A stretch of DNA of 64,000 nt from Cellulomonas sp. URHD0024 (GCF_000426185.1 NZ_AUEW01000011.1:1-64000), one strand, 5' to 3'; shown: positions 35,182 through 45,183, counted from the first letter of the stretch. A program made the numbers and translations. Notes: generated by a model from the letters alone, not told the origin.

Positions 35182-37247
35182 GACTGGTCCTGCCCGTCTG
35201 CCTGTGCCTGGATCGCGGTGATGGCGACCGTGTTGACGATGTCCGAGACCAACGCCCCGCGGGACAGGTCGTTGACAGGCTTGCGCAGTCCCTGCAGGAC
35301 AGGTCCGATGGCGACGGCTCCCGCCGAGCGCTGCACGGCCTTGTAGGTGTTGTTGCCGGTGTTGAGGTCGGGGAAGACGAACACTGTCGCGCGACCGGCC
35401 ACCGCGGAGTCGGGCAGCTTGGTGCGCGCCACCGAGGCGTCGACGGCGGCGTCGTACTGGATCGGTCCTTCGACGGACAGGTCCGGCCGTCGGCTGCGGA
35501 CCAGCGCCGTCGCCTCGCGGACCTTCTCGACGTCGGCGCCCGAGCCCGACTCGCCGGTCGAGTAGGAGAGCATCGCGATCCGCGGCTCGATGCCGAACTG
35601 CGCAGCGGTGCCCGCCGACGAGATCGCGATGTCGGCCAGCTGCTCGGCGGTCGGGTCCGGGATGACCGCACAGTCGGCGTACACGAGCACGCGGTCCTCG
35701 AGGCACATGAGGAACGCGCTCGACACGTTGGAGACGCCGGGGGAGGTCTTGATGATCTCGAACGACGGCTTGATCGTGTGCGCCGTCGTGTGGGCCGCGC
35801 CCGAGACCATGCCGTCCGCGAGGCCGAGCTTGACCATCATCGTGCCGAAGTAGGAGACCGACGAGACGATCTCGCGGGCGCGCTCGACGGTCATGCCCTT
35901 GTGCTTGCGCATCTGCGTGTACTCGACGGCGAACCGCTCGAGCAGCACGGGGTCGTGCGGGCTGATCACCGCGGCATCCTCCAGGTCGAGGCCCAGCTCG
36001 GTGGCACGTGCGCGGATCGTCGGCTCGTCGCCGAGGATCGTGAGCTGTGCGACACCCCGCTGCAGGAGGGTGGACGCCGCGCGCAGGACCCGGTCGTCGT
36101 CCCCCTCCGGGAGGACGACGTGCTTGCGGTCGTCCCGCGCGCGAGCCAGCAACGCGTACTCGAACATCAACGGGGTGACCACCTCGGGTCGCTCCACGTC
36201 GAGCGCGGCCAGCAGGGCTGCCCCGTCGACGTGCTGCTCGAAGAGCGACAGGGCAGTGTCGATCTTGCGCTGCGAGTCGCCACTGATGTGCCCGCGCGTG
36301 TCACCGACCGCGCTCGCGGACCGGAACGTGCCCAGCCCGGTGCTGATGATCGGCAACCGGCTGCCGAGACCCTCGATGAGCCGCATCACCGACGGTGACG
36401 GCATGAAGCCGCCGTTCAGGATGATGCCGGCCAGGGACGCGAAGCCCTCGGCCTGGTGGGCCATCAGCAGGCCGAGCAGCACGTCCGACCGGTCACCAGG
36501 GGTGATGACGACCGACCCGTCGGTCAGTCGGTCGAGCAGGTGCTCGATGGACATGGCGCCGACCATCACGTCGAGCACCTCGCGCGACATCAGCTCGTCG
36601 TCGCCGGCGATCAGACGTCCGTTGACCGCGGTGGTCAGCTCGCGCATCGTCGGAGCCGTGAGCAGCCGGTTCTCCGGGATCGCCCAGCCCGACTTGGTCC
36701 GGAGAGCATTGCGGACGACATCGAGCTCGCCCGCGCTGCAGCGGTTGGCGATCACGGAGACGACCTGTGCGTAGTTCGCCTCCATCTCGGTCACGACGAC
36801 GTCCGCCACCTGCGCGATCTCGGACGGTGATCGGCCGTTCCCGTTGACGACGAGGACGACGGGGGCCCCGAGGTTGGCGGCGATCCGGGCGTTGTACGCC
36901 AGCTCCGTGGGACCGGCGACATCCGTGTAGTCGGTGCCGACCACGACGACGACGTCGCACCGGCGCTGCACGTCGTGGTACCGCGACACGATCTGCGACA
37001 GCGCGGCTTCCGGGTCCTGGTGGACCTGCTCGTACGTCACCCCGATGCACTCGTCGTAGGTGAGGTCCACGCCGTCGCGCTGCAGCAGCAGCTCGAGCAC
37101 GTAGTCGATCACGGCCGTCGACCGCGCGATGGGGCGGAACACCCCGACGCGCTGCACGGTCCGCGTGAGGAGGTCGACCAGCCCGAGGGCGACGACGGAC
37201 TTGCCGGTGTCGCCCTCGGGGGAGGTCACATAGATGCTGTGTGCCAC
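35178..37247 (-). CDS. pta: Phosphate acetyltransferase, long three-domain form
   Basis: Interconverts acetyl-CoA and acetyl-phosphate. The 689-residue protein has an N-terminal P-loop BioD-like domain (YVTSPEGDTGKSVVALG), a central DRTGG domain (about 220-340) and the C-terminal PTA_PTB catalytic domain (about 365-685) with VLPEGDDDRVL, VSGAAHTTAHTIKPS, IAMLSYSTGESGSG, GPIQYDAAVD and VFPDLNTGNNTYKA. This is the long regulated form, as in E. coli (about 714 residues). GTG 37245-37247 has AGGAGA upstream. It follows xfp by 33 bases and overlaps ackA by 4. Confidence 0.97.
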   Translation of the reverse strand: MAHSIYVTSPEGDTGKSVVALGLVDLLTRTVQRVGVFRPIARSTAVIDYVLELLLQRDGVDLTYDECIGVTYEQVHQDPEAALSQIVSRYHDVQRRCDVVVVVGTDYTDVAGPTELAYNARIAANLGAPVVLVVNGNGRSPSEIAQVADVVVTEMEANYAQVVSVIANRCSAGELDVVRNALRTKSGWAIPENRLLTAPTMRELTTAVNGRLIAGDDELMSREVLDVMVGAMSIEHLLDRLTDGSVVITPGDRSDVLLGLLMAHQAEGFASLAGIILNGGFMPSPSVMRLIEGLGSRLPIISTGLGTFRSASAVGDTRGHISGDSQRKIDTALSLFEQHVDGAALLAALDVERPEVVTPLMFEYALLARARDDRKHVVLPEGDDDRVLRAASTLLQRGVAQLTILGDEPTIRARATELGLDLEDAAVISPHDPVLLERFAVEYTQMRKHKGMTVERAREIVSSVSYFGTMMVKLGLADGMVSGAAHTTAHTIKPSFEIIKTSPGVSNVSSAFLMCLEDRVLVYADCAVIPDPTAEQLADIAISSAGTAAQFGIEPRIAMLSYSTGESGSGADVEKVREATALVRSRRPDLSVEGPIQYDAAVDASVARTKLPDSAVAGRATVFVFPDLNTGNNTYKAVQRSAGAVAIGPVLQGLRKPVNDLSRGALVSDIVNTVAITAIQAQADGQDQS

Positions 37248-37280
37248 GAACAGGTCTCCTGACCTCGGTCGACGTCCACG

Positions 37281-39749
37281 CTATTCGTTGTCGCCCCCGG
37301 TGGAGATTGTCGCGGCGACCTCACCCTCGGCCGCAGCGTCGCCGGCGTCCGGCCAGACCCAGTCGCGCACCTCGGGCAGGTCGTCGCCGTGCTCGCGCGT
37401 GTACTCGCGGGCCCGCAGCCGCTCGTCGACCATCTTCTGCCGAAGGCCCGCCTGGGCCGTCCGCAGCGAGGGCACGTTGTCGATGACGTCGATCACGAGG
37501 TGGAACCGGTCGAGGTCGTTGAGCATGACCATGTCGAACGGCGTCGTCGTGGTGCCCTCCTCCTTGTACCCGCGCACGTGGATGTTGGTGTGGCCCGTGC
37601 GGCGGTACGTCAGGCGGTGGATGAGCCACGGGTAGCCGTGGTACGCGAAGATCACGGGCCGATCCGGGGTGAACAGGCCGTCGAACTGCGCGTCCGACAG
37701 CCCGTGCGGGTGCTCCCGCTCGTCCTGCAGGCGCATCAGGTCGACCACGTTGATCACCCGGACCTTGAGGTCCGGCAGCTCGCGCTTGAGGATGTCCGCC
37801 GCGGCGAGCACCTCGAGCGTCGGCACGTCGCCGGCGCAGCCGAGGACCACGTCCGGCTTCTCGCCCGGCACCTCCGTGCCCGCCCACTCCCAGATGCCCA
37901 GACCCCGCGTGCAGTGCGCGACCGCCTCGTCCATCGTCAGGAAGTTCGGGGCCGGCTGCTTGCCGGTGACCACGACGTTCACGTACTGACGGCTGCGCAG
38001 GCAGTGGTCGTACGTGGACAGCAGGGTGTTCGCGTCCGGCGGGAAGTAGACGCGGACGACCTCGGCCTTCTTGTTCACGACGTGGTCGACGAACCCTGGG
38101 TCCTGGTGGCTGAAGCCGTTGTGGTCCTGGCGCCAGACGTGGCTGGACAGCAGGTAGTTGAGGCTCGCGATCGGGCGGCGCCACGGGATCTCGTCGGACA
38201 CCTTCAGCCACTTGGCGTGCTGGTTGAACATCGAGTCGATGATGTGGATGAACGCCTCGTAGCAGTTGAACAGGCCGTGCCGGCCGGTGAGCAGGTAGCC
38301 CTCCAGCCAGCCCTGGCACTGGTGCTCGCTCAGCATCTCCATCACGCGGCCCGCGCGCGCCAGGTGCTCGTCCACGTCCGGGCCGTAGAAGTCGGCGTTC
38401 CACTGCTTGTCCGTCACCCCGAACACGGACTGGAGACGGTTCGAGGCGGTCTCGTCGGGACCGAAGATCCGGAAGTTGTCGGGGTTCTGCTTGATGACGT
38501 CCGTCAGCCAATCGCCCAGGACGCGCGGGGCCTCGCTGAACGAGCCGCCGGGCGTCGGCACGTCGACCGCGTAGTCGCGGAAGTCGGGGAGGCGCAGGTC
38601 CTTGAGCAGCAGGCCGCCGTTCGCGTGGGGGTTCGCGCTCATCCGCAGGTCGCCTTCGGGCGCGAGCGCGCGGATGTCCGCGTGCAGCGTCCCGAACTCG
38701 TCGAACAGCTCGCCCACGCCGTAGCTCTCGAGCCAGTCCTTGAGCACCTCGAGGTGCTCCGGGGTGTCCCGGGCGCTGGCCAGCGGCACCTGGTGCGCGC
38801 GCCACGAGCCCGTCGTCTTCTTGCCGTCGATGTAGTCCGGTCCGGTCCAGCCCTTGGGCGTGCGGAACACGATCATCGGCCACATCGGACGCTGCTCGCC
38901 GTCGCTCGCCTTGATGTCCGCGATCTCGTCGAGGACCTCGTCGAGGATGGTCGCGAACCGGGCGTGGATGCTGATCGCCGACTCGTCGTCGAACCCGGCG
39001 ACGAACACGTGCGGCTTGTGCCCGTACCCGACCATGAGCGAGTTCAGCTCCTCGTCGCTGATGCGCGCGAGGACCGTCGGGTTGGCGATCTTGTAGCCGT
39101 TGAGGTGCAGGATCGGCAGGACGACGCCGTCCTTCTCGACGTTCACGAACTTGTTGGAGTGCCAGCTCGTGGCGAGCGGGCCGGTCTCGGCCTCGCCGTC
39201 GCCGACGATCGTGGCGACGAGCAGGTCGGGGTTGTCGAACGCCGCGCCGTACGCGTGGCTCAGGGCGTAGCCGAGCTCGCCGCCCTCGTGGATCGATCCC
39301 GGCGTCTCCGGGGCCACGTGGCTCGGGATGCCCCCGGGGAAGGAGAACTGCCGGAACAGCCGGCGCATGCCTTCGGCGTCGTCGGTGATGTCCGAGTAGA
39401 CCTCGGAGTACGTGCCGTCGAGGTAGGCGCTGGCGACGAGTCCCGGGCCACCGTGCCCCGGACCGATGATGTAGATCGTCGACTGGTTGCGCTCCGCGAT
39501 CGCGCGGTTCAGGTGCGCGTACAGGAAGTTCAGGCCGGGCGTCGTCCCCCAGTGACCCAGGAGGCGCGGCTTGACGTGGTCGCGTGTGAGCGGCTCCCGC
39601 AGCAGGGCGTTGTCCAGGAGGTAGATCTGCCCCACTGACAGGTAGTTGGCGGCACGCCACCACTTGTCGATCCGCGCGAGCGTCGGGCCGTCGACCGGCT
39701 GACCGGTGCCCCTGGGCCAGGTGGTGGGATTCGTGGTCGTGGTGCTCAT
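37281..39749 (-). CDS. xfp: Xylulose-5-phosphate/fructose-6-phosphate phosphoketolase
   Basis: TPP-dependent enzyme cleaving xylulose-5-phosphate (and often fructose-6-phosphate) with phosphate to acetyl-phosphate plus an aldose phosphate. The 822 residues fit the family (about 790-830). Typical segments are [35 protein letters not shown], the TPP-binding [42 protein letters not shown] and [18 protein letters not shown] 39747-39749 is chosen because homology starts there; GGGGAG lies 9 bases upstream. Directly followed by pta and ackA, so acetyl-phosphate is drained to acetate with ATP gain or to acetyl-CoA. Confidence 0.96.
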   Translation of the reverse strand: MSTTTTNPTTWPRGTGQPVDGPTLARIDKWWRAANYLSVGQIYLLDNALLREPLTRDHVKPRLLGHWGTTPGLNFLYAHLNRAIAERNQSTIYIIGPGHGGPGLVASAYLDGTYSEVYSDITDDAEGMRRLFRQFSFPGGIPSHVAPETPGSIHEGGELGYALSHAYGAAFDNPDLLVATIVGDGEAETGPLATSWHSNKFVNVEKDGVVLPILHLNGYKIANPTVLARISDEELNSLMVGYGHKPHVFVAGFDDESAISIHARFATILDEVLDEIADIKASDGEQRPMWPMIVFRTPKGWTGPDYIDGKKTTGSWRAHQVPLASARDTPEHLEVLKDWLESYGVGELFDEFGTLHADIRALAPEGDLRMSANPHANGGLLLKDLRLPDFRDYAVDVPTPGGSFSEAPRVLGDWLTDVIKQNPDNFRIFGPDETASNRLQSVFGVTDKQWNADFYGPDVDEHLARAGRVMEMLSEHQCQGWLEGYLLTGRHGLFNCYEAFIHIIDSMFNQHAKWLKVSDEIPWRRPIASLNYLLSSHVWRQDHNGFSHQDPGFVDHVVNKKAEVVRVYFPPDANTLLSTYDHCLRSRQYVNVVVTGKQPAPNFLTMDEAVAHCTRGLGIWEWAGTEVPGEKPDVVLGCAGDVPTLEVLAAADILKRELPDLKVRVINVVDLMRLQDEREHPHGLSDAQFDGLFTPDRPVIFAYHGYPWLIHRLTYRRTGHTNIHVRGYKEEGTTTTPFDMVMLNDLDRFHLVIDVIDNVPSLRTAQAGLRQKMVDERLRAREYTREHGDDLPEVRDWVWPDAGDAAAEGEVAATISTGGDNE

Positions 39750-39996
39750 GTGCGTGCGCTCCCCGTGATCACTCGGAGCCGCTGTCGGCTCCGGTGCCAG
39801 CCTCGTTGTCGGACGGTGACGCCACCTAGGGCCGTATGACCCGGATGTGCACCCTCGCTCTGCCATACAACCGCAGGTGAGGGCACCCCGCACAGGGGGA
39901 GGGCGAACGCCCGCCGAACACCTGGTGACGGTCCCCGCAGGTCGTCGCGTGCCGGACAGCCTCGGATGGGCGACGAGCTGCGGGGTACCGTGAGGC
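39750..39996. other. Intergenic region between xfp and SURF1 gene
   Basis: 247 bases between divergent genes. It contains an imperfect palindrome GGGCC-GTAT-GACCC (39829-39842) that could be an operator for xfp, and TACCGT (39986-39991) 5 bases before the SURF1 GTG. I could not identify a clear xfp promoter, and see no gene. Confidence 0.4.
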
Positions 39997-40953
39997 GTGA
40001 CCGAGCGCGACCTTGTCGAGGGCATGGCTGCGCCGCCGCGCGAGCCTGCTCCGCACGTGTCCAGCTCGTCCAACCCTTCCGGTCCGCAGCCGGCCCAGGC
40101 GACGTCCGGCAGGCCGCAGGACGGGGGCCCGACGGCTGCCGCCGCTGCGGCGGTACCCGTGCGTTCCGGGTGGGAGCAGGCCGACCGGCGCCCGCCGACG
40201 ACGATGCTCCGCGCCGCCCTTCGCCCTCGGATGCTCGTCATCCTGGTCCTGCTGCTCGCCGCCGCCGCTCTGTGCGCCCGGCTCGGCGTCTGGCAGCTCG
40301 ACCGTGCGCAGGTTCGGGGCGCGTCTGCCGAGGCCCGGCACACCGCCGCTCTCGTCGCCGCGCCGCCGGTGCCGCTGGACACCGTGCTCCAGCCGCAGAC
40401 GTCGTTCACCGGCCAGCTCGTCGGCCGCAAGGTCGCCGTGACCGGCACCTACGACCCGGCCGGCCAGCTCCTCGTCCCCGGTCGTGCGCACGACGGGCAG
40501 GTCGGCTACCTCGTCCTGACGCCCTTGCGCGTCGCCGCCGACGACTCGCCGGTCCTACCGGTCGTGCGCGGCTGGGTCGCGTCGCCCGCCGACGCAGACG
40601 TCCCGCCGACCGGTCCCGTCGACGTCGTCGGCTACCTGCAGGCCTCCGAGCAGGCGGGGTCAGGCGTGGCCGACGGGCGGAGCGAGGCGATCAGCTCGCC
40701 CGAGCTCCTCAACGCCTGGGGCGGTCCCATCTACACCGGGTATCTCGTGGTGGCGTCGTCGGATCCCGCGCAGTCGTCGGCCGTCCAGATCCTCGAACCG
40801 CCGACCAAGCCCGGTTCGGGTCTCAACATCCAGAACCTCGCCTACGCGGCCCAGTGGTGGATCTTCGGTGCGTTCGCGGTCCTGCTCTGGCTCCGTCTGG
40901 TGCGCGACGAGGCCCGCGGCGCCTCGGACGGCGTCGACGTTGCCGAAGCGTAG
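39997..40953 (+). CDS. SURF1-family cytochrome c oxidase assembly protein
   Basis: A 318-residue inner-membrane protein of the SURF1 family, which helps insert heme into aa3-type cytochrome oxidase. Two transmembrane helices flank an extracytoplasmic domain: [22 protein letters not shown] (about 80-100) and [18 protein letters not shown] (about 285-302). The conserved G-x-W-Q-x-x-R element ([12 protein letters not shown]), VTGTYDP, VVRGWV and the terminal NLAYAAQWW confirm the family. About 70 residues of Pro/Ala/Gly-rich sequence precede the first helix, an extension without known motif. No oxidase genes are nearby. Confidence 0.88.
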   Translation: MTERDLVEGMAAPPREPAPHVSSSSNPSGPQPAQATSGRPQDGGPTAAAAAAVPVRSGWEQADRRPPTTMLRAALRPRMLVILVLLLAAAALCARLGVWQLDRAQVRGASAEARHTAALVAAPPVPLDTVLQPQTSFTGQLVGRKVAVTGTYDPAGQLLVPGRAHDGQVGYLVLTPLRVAADDSPVLPVVRGWVASPADADVPPTGPVDVVGYLQASEQAGSGVADGRSEAISSPELLNAWGGPIYTGYLVVASSDPAQSSAVQILEPPTKPGSGLNIQNLAYAAQWWIFGAFAVLLWLRLVRDEARGASDGVDVAEA

Positions 40954-40984
40954 GGCTCGGGCGCCCCGGCCCGTCCTCTCCGTT

Positions 40985-41084
40985 CCGACCTAGCGCCACG
41001 TGGGACGCGAGTGCACTCGTGGGGCAAAGATCGCGCGTTCCTCGTTGACTCCTGGCCCGCTGGTCCCCAGGGGCGCTAGGTCGG
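40985..41084. repeat. 100-base structured inverted-repeat element
   Basis: Perfect 13-base terminal inverted repeats, CCGACCTAGCGCC (40985-40997) and GGCGCTAGGTCGG (41072-41084), enclose 74 bases. Inside are the palindrome CGAGTGCACTCG (41008-41019), the palindrome CCACGTGG overlapping the left arm (40996-41003) and the hairpin CTGG-TCC-CCAG (41060-41070). It lies between the converging SURF1 and arfB genes. It could be a REP-like or miniature mobile element, a structured RNA, or an elaborate bidirectional terminator. No second copy was seen in the window. Confidence 0.65.
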
Positions 41085-41133
41085 TGCGGGCGGCGTCGGG
41101 CTCTCGCCTGTCGGGCCGGAGTCGTTCGCGGCG

Positions 41134-41574
41134 TCAGGCGTTCGGTGGGCGCCGGCGCAGCTGCTTCGTGGCCCGGCGCTGGCGTTCCGACTGGGCTCGG
41201 CGCTCGCGTGAGGCCCGGCTCGGACGGGCGGCCTTGCGGATCGGCCCCGGTGGAGCGAGGGCCTCGTCGAGCAGCGCGGCTGCGCGGACCACGGCGGCCT
41301 CGCGGTTGCGCAGCTGCGAGCGGTACTCCGAGGCGGCGATGGTGAGCACCTCGCCGCGCAGGCGTGGACGCAGCCGGTCCAGGACCCGGTCCTGCTGGGT
41401 CGGCGAGGTCCAGGGGATCCGCGCGAGGTCGACGGAGAGCTCGACCCGCGAGTCGGACGTGTTCACCGACTGGCCGCCCGGTCCACCGGAACGGGAGAAC
41501 CGCCACGCGAGGGCGTCCTCGGGGACGACGATGCCCCCGCGCAGCTCGAAAGACCCGTACATGCTGAGCATCAT
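41134..41574 (-). CDS. arfB: Peptidyl-tRNA hydrolase ArfB (ribosome rescue)
   Basis: Releases peptides from ribosomes stalled on mRNAs lacking a stop codon. The 146-residue protein carries the release-factor loop SRSGGPGGQSVNTSDSRVEL with the catalytic GGQ, then LTIAASEYRSQLRNREAA, and ends in a basic tail (RRAQSERQRRATKQLRRRP) that enters the empty mRNA channel. Three ATGs are possible (41574, 41571, 41562); AGGGG lies directly before the first. It follows the ABC transporter genes on the same strand by 28 bases. Confidence 0.93.
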   Translation of the reverse strand: MMLSMYGSFELRGGIVVPEDALAWRFSRSGGPGGQSVNTSDSRVELSVDLARIPWTSPTQQDRVLDRLRPRLRGEVLTIAASEYRSQLRNREAAVVRAAALLDEALAPPGPIRKAARPSRASRERRAQSERQRRATKQLRRRPPNA

Positions 41575-41602
41575 CCCCTGGGCGCCCGCGTCCGGGAGGT
41601 CC

Positions 41603-43336
41603 TCACTCGTGCTGCCACGAGTGCCACAGGGCGGCGTAGTCGCCCCCGGCCGCGACCAGGTCGTCGTGGGCACCGATCTCGACGATCCGGCCGCCGTCGA
41701 CCACCGCCACCCGGTCGGCGTCGTGCGCGGTGTGCAGGCGGTGGGCGATGGCCACGACGGTCCGGCCCTCGAGCACGGCTGACAGCGACCGCTCCAGGTG
41801 CCGGGCCGCCCGCGGGTCGAGCAGCGAGGTGGCCTCGTCGAGGACCAGCGTGTGCGGGTCGAGCAGCACGAGCCGGGCGAGCGCGATCTGCTGGGCCTGC
41901 GCCGGCGTCAGGGGTGCGCCGCCGGAACCGACCTCGGTGGCCAGTCCGTCGGGCAGCGCCTGGACCCAGTCCCACGCGTCGACTGCCCGCAGCGCCCGCT
42001 CGAGCGCCTCGGGTGAGGCGTCGACCTGGGCGAGCCGCAGGTTGTCCGCGACGGAGCCGACGAACACGTGGTGCTCCTGGGTGACGAGCGCGACGTGCCC
42101 GCGCAGCTGCTCGAGCGGGAGATCGACGAGCGGCACGCCGCCGACGGAGACCGTCCCGCCGCCCGGCGGGTGGATGCCCGCGAGCATGCGTCCGAGGGTC
42201 GACTTCCCCGCGCCCGACGGGCCGACCACAGCAAGGCGCTCACCGACGGCGAGGTCCAGGTCGATCCCGTGGAGCACGTCGTGGCCCTGGCGGTAGGCGT
42301 ACGTGACGTCCCGGGCGGCGACTGTCTCGTCGACGGGCGTGCCCTCGCGCGCCTGCCGGTCCGGGTCGACGAGCTGCACGCCGACGATCCGGGCAAGTGA
42401 GGTCGCGGCCACCTGGATCTCGTCGACCCAGAAGATCAGCTCCCACACCGGCCCGGTGACCTGGTAGGTGTACAGGACGATCGCGGTGACGGCGCCGACG
42501 CTCACCATGCCCTGCGACACGAGGTACCCGCCCCAGAGCAGCACAGCGGCCGGCGCCAGGACGAACGTGGCATCGATGCCGGGGAACAGGATCGTGCGCA
42601 GCCGCAGCGTCGCCTTCTCGGCCGCGAACGCCTCGGCCAGGTCGGCGTTCACGCGGCTGAGCCGGCGCGGCCCCAGCCGCAGGGCGTCGACGGTTCGTGC
42701 GCCCTCGACGGACTCGGTGATCGTGCCGTTGAGCGTCGCGTACGCCGCCGACTCGCGCTGGTAGGCCGGCGTGGCCCGCTTGAGGTACCAGCGCGTGATC
42801 AGCAGGAGCGAGGGCACCCCGACGAACATCGCCAGCGCGACGAGCGGCGCGATGAACAGGCACGCGACCACCGTCAGCGTGATCGTGACGACCCCCACGA
42901 TCACGCGCGGCACCCCGAACCGGACCGCGTGCTGCAGCTTGTTCACGTCGTTGGTCGTCCGTGCGACGAGGTCACCGGTCCCCGCCCTCTCGACGGTCGA
43001 CAGCGGCAGGGCGGTGACCGCCTCGATGAACTCCTCGCGGAGCTCGGCGAAGACCTCCTCGCCGAAGACCATCGACGTGCGCTGGGCGAACCGCATGAGG
43101 ACGGTCTGCGTGAGCACGGCCGCGGCGCCGATGAGCACGAGCCTGTCGATGTAGCGGGTCGTCGTCCCTGCCGTGACCGCGTTGACCAGGAGACCGAGGA
43201 TCAGCGGCCCGGCGAGGCCGGCGGTCGCTGCAAGGGTGTGCAGCACGACGATGCGGAGCAGCGGGCGGCGGTGGCGCCGCAGGAGGACGGTCGCGTAGGC
43301 GCGCACGGTCGCCGAGTCGGCGATGGGGAGCTTCAT
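41603..43336 (-). CDS. ABC exporter half-transporter with functional Walker motifs
   Basis: A 577-residue membrane-ATPase half-transporter: six-helix ABC exporter domain (about 1-315) and nucleotide-binding domain (about 340-577). Walker A is VVGPSGAGKSTLGRML, Q-loop VTQEHHVFVGSV, Walker B LVLDEATS and H-loop AIAHRLHT, all intact. The signature motif is altered to LTPAQ instead of LSGGQ. Its partner (43333) shows the reverse pattern, so the pair should form one working and one degenerate ATP site, like heterodimeric exporters TM287/288 or BmrCD. The ATG overlaps the partner's stop as ATGA. The exported substrate is unknown; drugs or lipids are likely for this class. Confidence 0.92.
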   Translation of the reverse strand: MKLPIADSATVRAYATVLLRRHRRPLLRIVVLHTLAATAGLAGPLILGLLVNAVTAGTTTRYIDRLVLIGAAAVLTQTVLMRFAQRTSMVFGEEVFAELREEFIEAVTALPLSTVERAGTGDLVARTTNDVNKLQHAVRFGVPRVIVGVVTITLTVVACLFIAPLVALAMFVGVPSLLLITRWYLKRATPAYQRESAAYATLNGTITESVEGARTVDALRLGPRRLSRVNADLAEAFAAEKATLRLRTILFPGIDATFVLAPAAVLLWGGYLVSQGMVSVGAVTAIVLYTYQVTGPVWELIFWVDEIQVAATSLARIVGVQLVDPDRQAREGTPVDETVAARDVTYAYRQGHDVLHGIDLDLAVGERLAVVGPSGAGKSTLGRMLAGIHPPGGGTVSVGGVPLVDLPLEQLRGHVALVTQEHHVFVGSVADNLRLAQVDASPEALERALRAVDAWDWVQALPDGLATEVGSGGAPLTPAQAQQIALARLVLLDPHTLVLDEATSLLDPRAARHLERSLSAVLEGRTVVAIAHRLHTAHDADRVAVVDGGRIVEIGAHDDLVAAGGDYAALWHSWQHE

Positions 43337-45066
43337 CGGGCCAACGCCTCCTCGTCCATCCGTCGTCCGACGACCTCGCGGTACGCCGGGTCGTCGAGCA
43401 GCTCGTCGTGCTGCCCGCGGGCGACGACGACACCGTCCTGCAGGAACGCGACCTCGTCGACGTGGTCGAGCACGAGCGGGCTCGCCGTGACCACCAGCGT
43501 CGTGCGGCCGCGGCGGGCGTCGGCGAGCCGTGCCGCGATCCTCGCCTCCGTGTGCGCGTCGACGGCGCTGGTTGGCTCGACGAGCACGAGGATCTCCGGG
43601 TCGACGAGCAGGGCGCGAGCCAGCGCGACACGCTGACGCTGGCCACCCGACAGCGAGCGTCCCTTCTCGGGCAGGTCACCGTCGAGGCCGTCGGGCACGG
43701 AGTCGAGGACGTCGTGCGCGTCGGCGGTCGCGATCACGCGCAGCAGGTCGTCGCGTGAGGCGCTGCCGTGGACGTCCAGCGCGCCGCCCAGCGGTCCGGA
43801 GAACAGCTGCGGTGTCGCCTCGGCCACGACGATCCGTGCGCGTACGGCGTCCTTGTCGAGGTCGCGGAGAAGCACGCCGCCGAGTCGCACCGGCGTCTCG
43901 CGCTCCGCGAGGTCGTCGAACCGTCCGAGCCGCGTCGCCAGGCGCGCCGACTCGTCCGGGTCGGCGCTCACGAGCGCGAGCACGCGACCGGCGTCGACGA
44001 CGAGCCCGCTGACCTCGTCGACGAGCGGGACGTGGGAAGGCGGCAGCGGCGCACGGCCCGGCTCCGAGCCGGTCGACGGAACCACCTGGAGCACCTTGAT
44101 CACCTTGGCGGCGCCGATGTGCGCGCGCGTTGCGGCCTGCAACGTCTGCGTGGCGTTCTGCACGGGCCAGGCCAGGAACGCGGCGAACCCGTACGTCGCG
44201 ACCAGCTGCCCGGGCGTCAGCGTGCCGGCCTGCGCCATGTGCGCACCCATCCAGATGAGCACGACCACGAAGCTGCCCGGCAGGAGCACCTGCAACGCGT
44301 CGAGCACCGACTGCGTCCGGGCCACCTCGACGCCTCGGCGGCGCGTCTCCTGCGACTGGGCGCGGTAGCGACCGGTGAACACGGACTCGCCGCCGATGCC
44401 GCGCAGGATGCGCAGGCCGGAGACCGTGTCAGCGCCCAGAGTCGTCAGCCGACCGGACGCCTCACGCTGTGCGGCCTGCCGCCGTTGCAGCGGCTTGACC
44501 AGCAGGCCGAGGGCCGCCGCGACGGTCGGCAGACCGAGGATGACGACGAGGCCGAGCGGCACGGACACGCGCAGCATGAGCACCGCGACGACCCCGTAGG
44601 CGACGAGGCTTCCCAGGAAGTTGGCGGCGAGAGCGTAGACCTCGCCGATCCGCAGGGCGTCGTTGGCGACCGCCGAGACCACCTCGCCGGTCGGGAGCTC
44701 TGCGGTGATCGCGTGGCCGCTGCGGGACACGGTCCGCCCGACGAGCTGCGAGGACGTGAAGGCAGCGCGGAGCCAGTTGGCGATCTCGAACCGGTGGGTC
44801 AGCGCTCCGGCGACGATCACGACCAGCCCGAGAGCGAGCAGGCTGGCGCACGCGCGCCAGAGCTCAGGTCCGAACCCGTGCTCGAGACCGTCGTCCACAG
44901 CACGACCGACGATGTAGGGCGTCACTGCCTGGGAGGCGAACACCGTGACCCCGAGCAGCACGGCGACCAGCAGGATGCCCCACTGCCGACGCGCCAGCCA
45001 CCAGAGCAGCGCCCACGGCCCGCTCGTCGGCGGGGTGCCGGGGTCAGCCAGGGGGAGTGAACGCAC
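43333..45066 (-). CDS. ABC exporter half-transporter with degenerate ATP site
   Basis: A 577-residue half-transporter with an N-terminal six-helix domain (about 25-310) and a degenerate nucleotide-binding domain. Where Walker A should be is LALVSADPDESARLATRLG, lacking G-x-x-G-x-G-K-S/T. Walker B reads ILVLVEPTS, with the Asp lost, and the H-loop His is replaced (VVTASPLVLD). The signature LSGGQRQRVALARAL is perfect. It should thus supply the signature helix to the partner's Walker site while not binding ATP productively itself. GTG 45064-45066 is preferred over an upstream TTG, because TAACGT (45080-45075) ends 8 bases before it. First gene of the pair. Confidence 0.9.
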   Translation of the reverse strand: MRSLPLADPGTPPTSGPWALLWWLARRQWGILLVAVLLGVTVFASQAVTPYIVGRAVDDGLEHGFGPELWRACASLLALGLVVIVAGALTHRFEIANWLRAAFTSSQLVGRTVSRSGHAITAELPTGEVVSAVANDALRIGEVYALAANFLGSLVAYGVVAVLMLRVSVPLGLVVILGLPTVAAALGLLVKPLQRRQAAQREASGRLTTLGADTVSGLRILRGIGGESVFTGRYRAQSQETRRRGVEVARTQSVLDALQVLLPGSFVVVLIWMGAHMAQAGTLTPGQLVATYGFAAFLAWPVQNATQTLQAATRAHIGAAKVIKVLQVVPSTGSEPGRAPLPPSHVPLVDEVSGLVVDAGRVLALVSADPDESARLATRLGRFDDLAERETPVRLGGVLLRDLDKDAVRARIVVAEATPQLFSGPLGGALDVHGSASRDDLLRVIATADAHDVLDSVPDGLDGDLPEKGRSLSGGQRQRVALARALLVDPEILVLVEPTSAVDAHTEARIAARLADARRGRTTLVVTASPLVLDHVDEVAFLQDGVVVARGQHDELLDDPAYREVVGRRMDEEALAR

Positions 45067-45074
45067 GAGCAGCA

Positions 45075-45080
45075 ACGTTA
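45075..45080 (-). promoter_or_regulatory. -10 element of the ABC exporter operon
   Basis: TAACGT on the minus strand, 8 bases before GTG 45066, with no ribosome binding site between. A leaderless start is inferred. Confidence 0.5.
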
Positions 45081-45171
45081 CGGGCCGGTACCGACAAGCA
45101 CCGAAGCCTTATCCGACCCGACGGTCGACGTGGCGACGTGGACGTCGGCGCGACCCGTGTCGGCGCCCGAC

Positions 45172-45177
45172 TACCCT
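45172..45177 (+). promoter_or_regulatory. -10 element of guaA (leaderless)
   Basis: TACCCT lies 6 bases before GTG 45184. No ribosome binding site is present. Confidence 0.6.
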
Positions 45178-45183
45178 TGACCC

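Noticed and set aside
39750..40448. Minus-strand extension of xfp giving a 1055-codon frame
   Set aside because: Antisense to SURF1 and across the intergenic region; phosphoketolase homology and normal length start at 39749.
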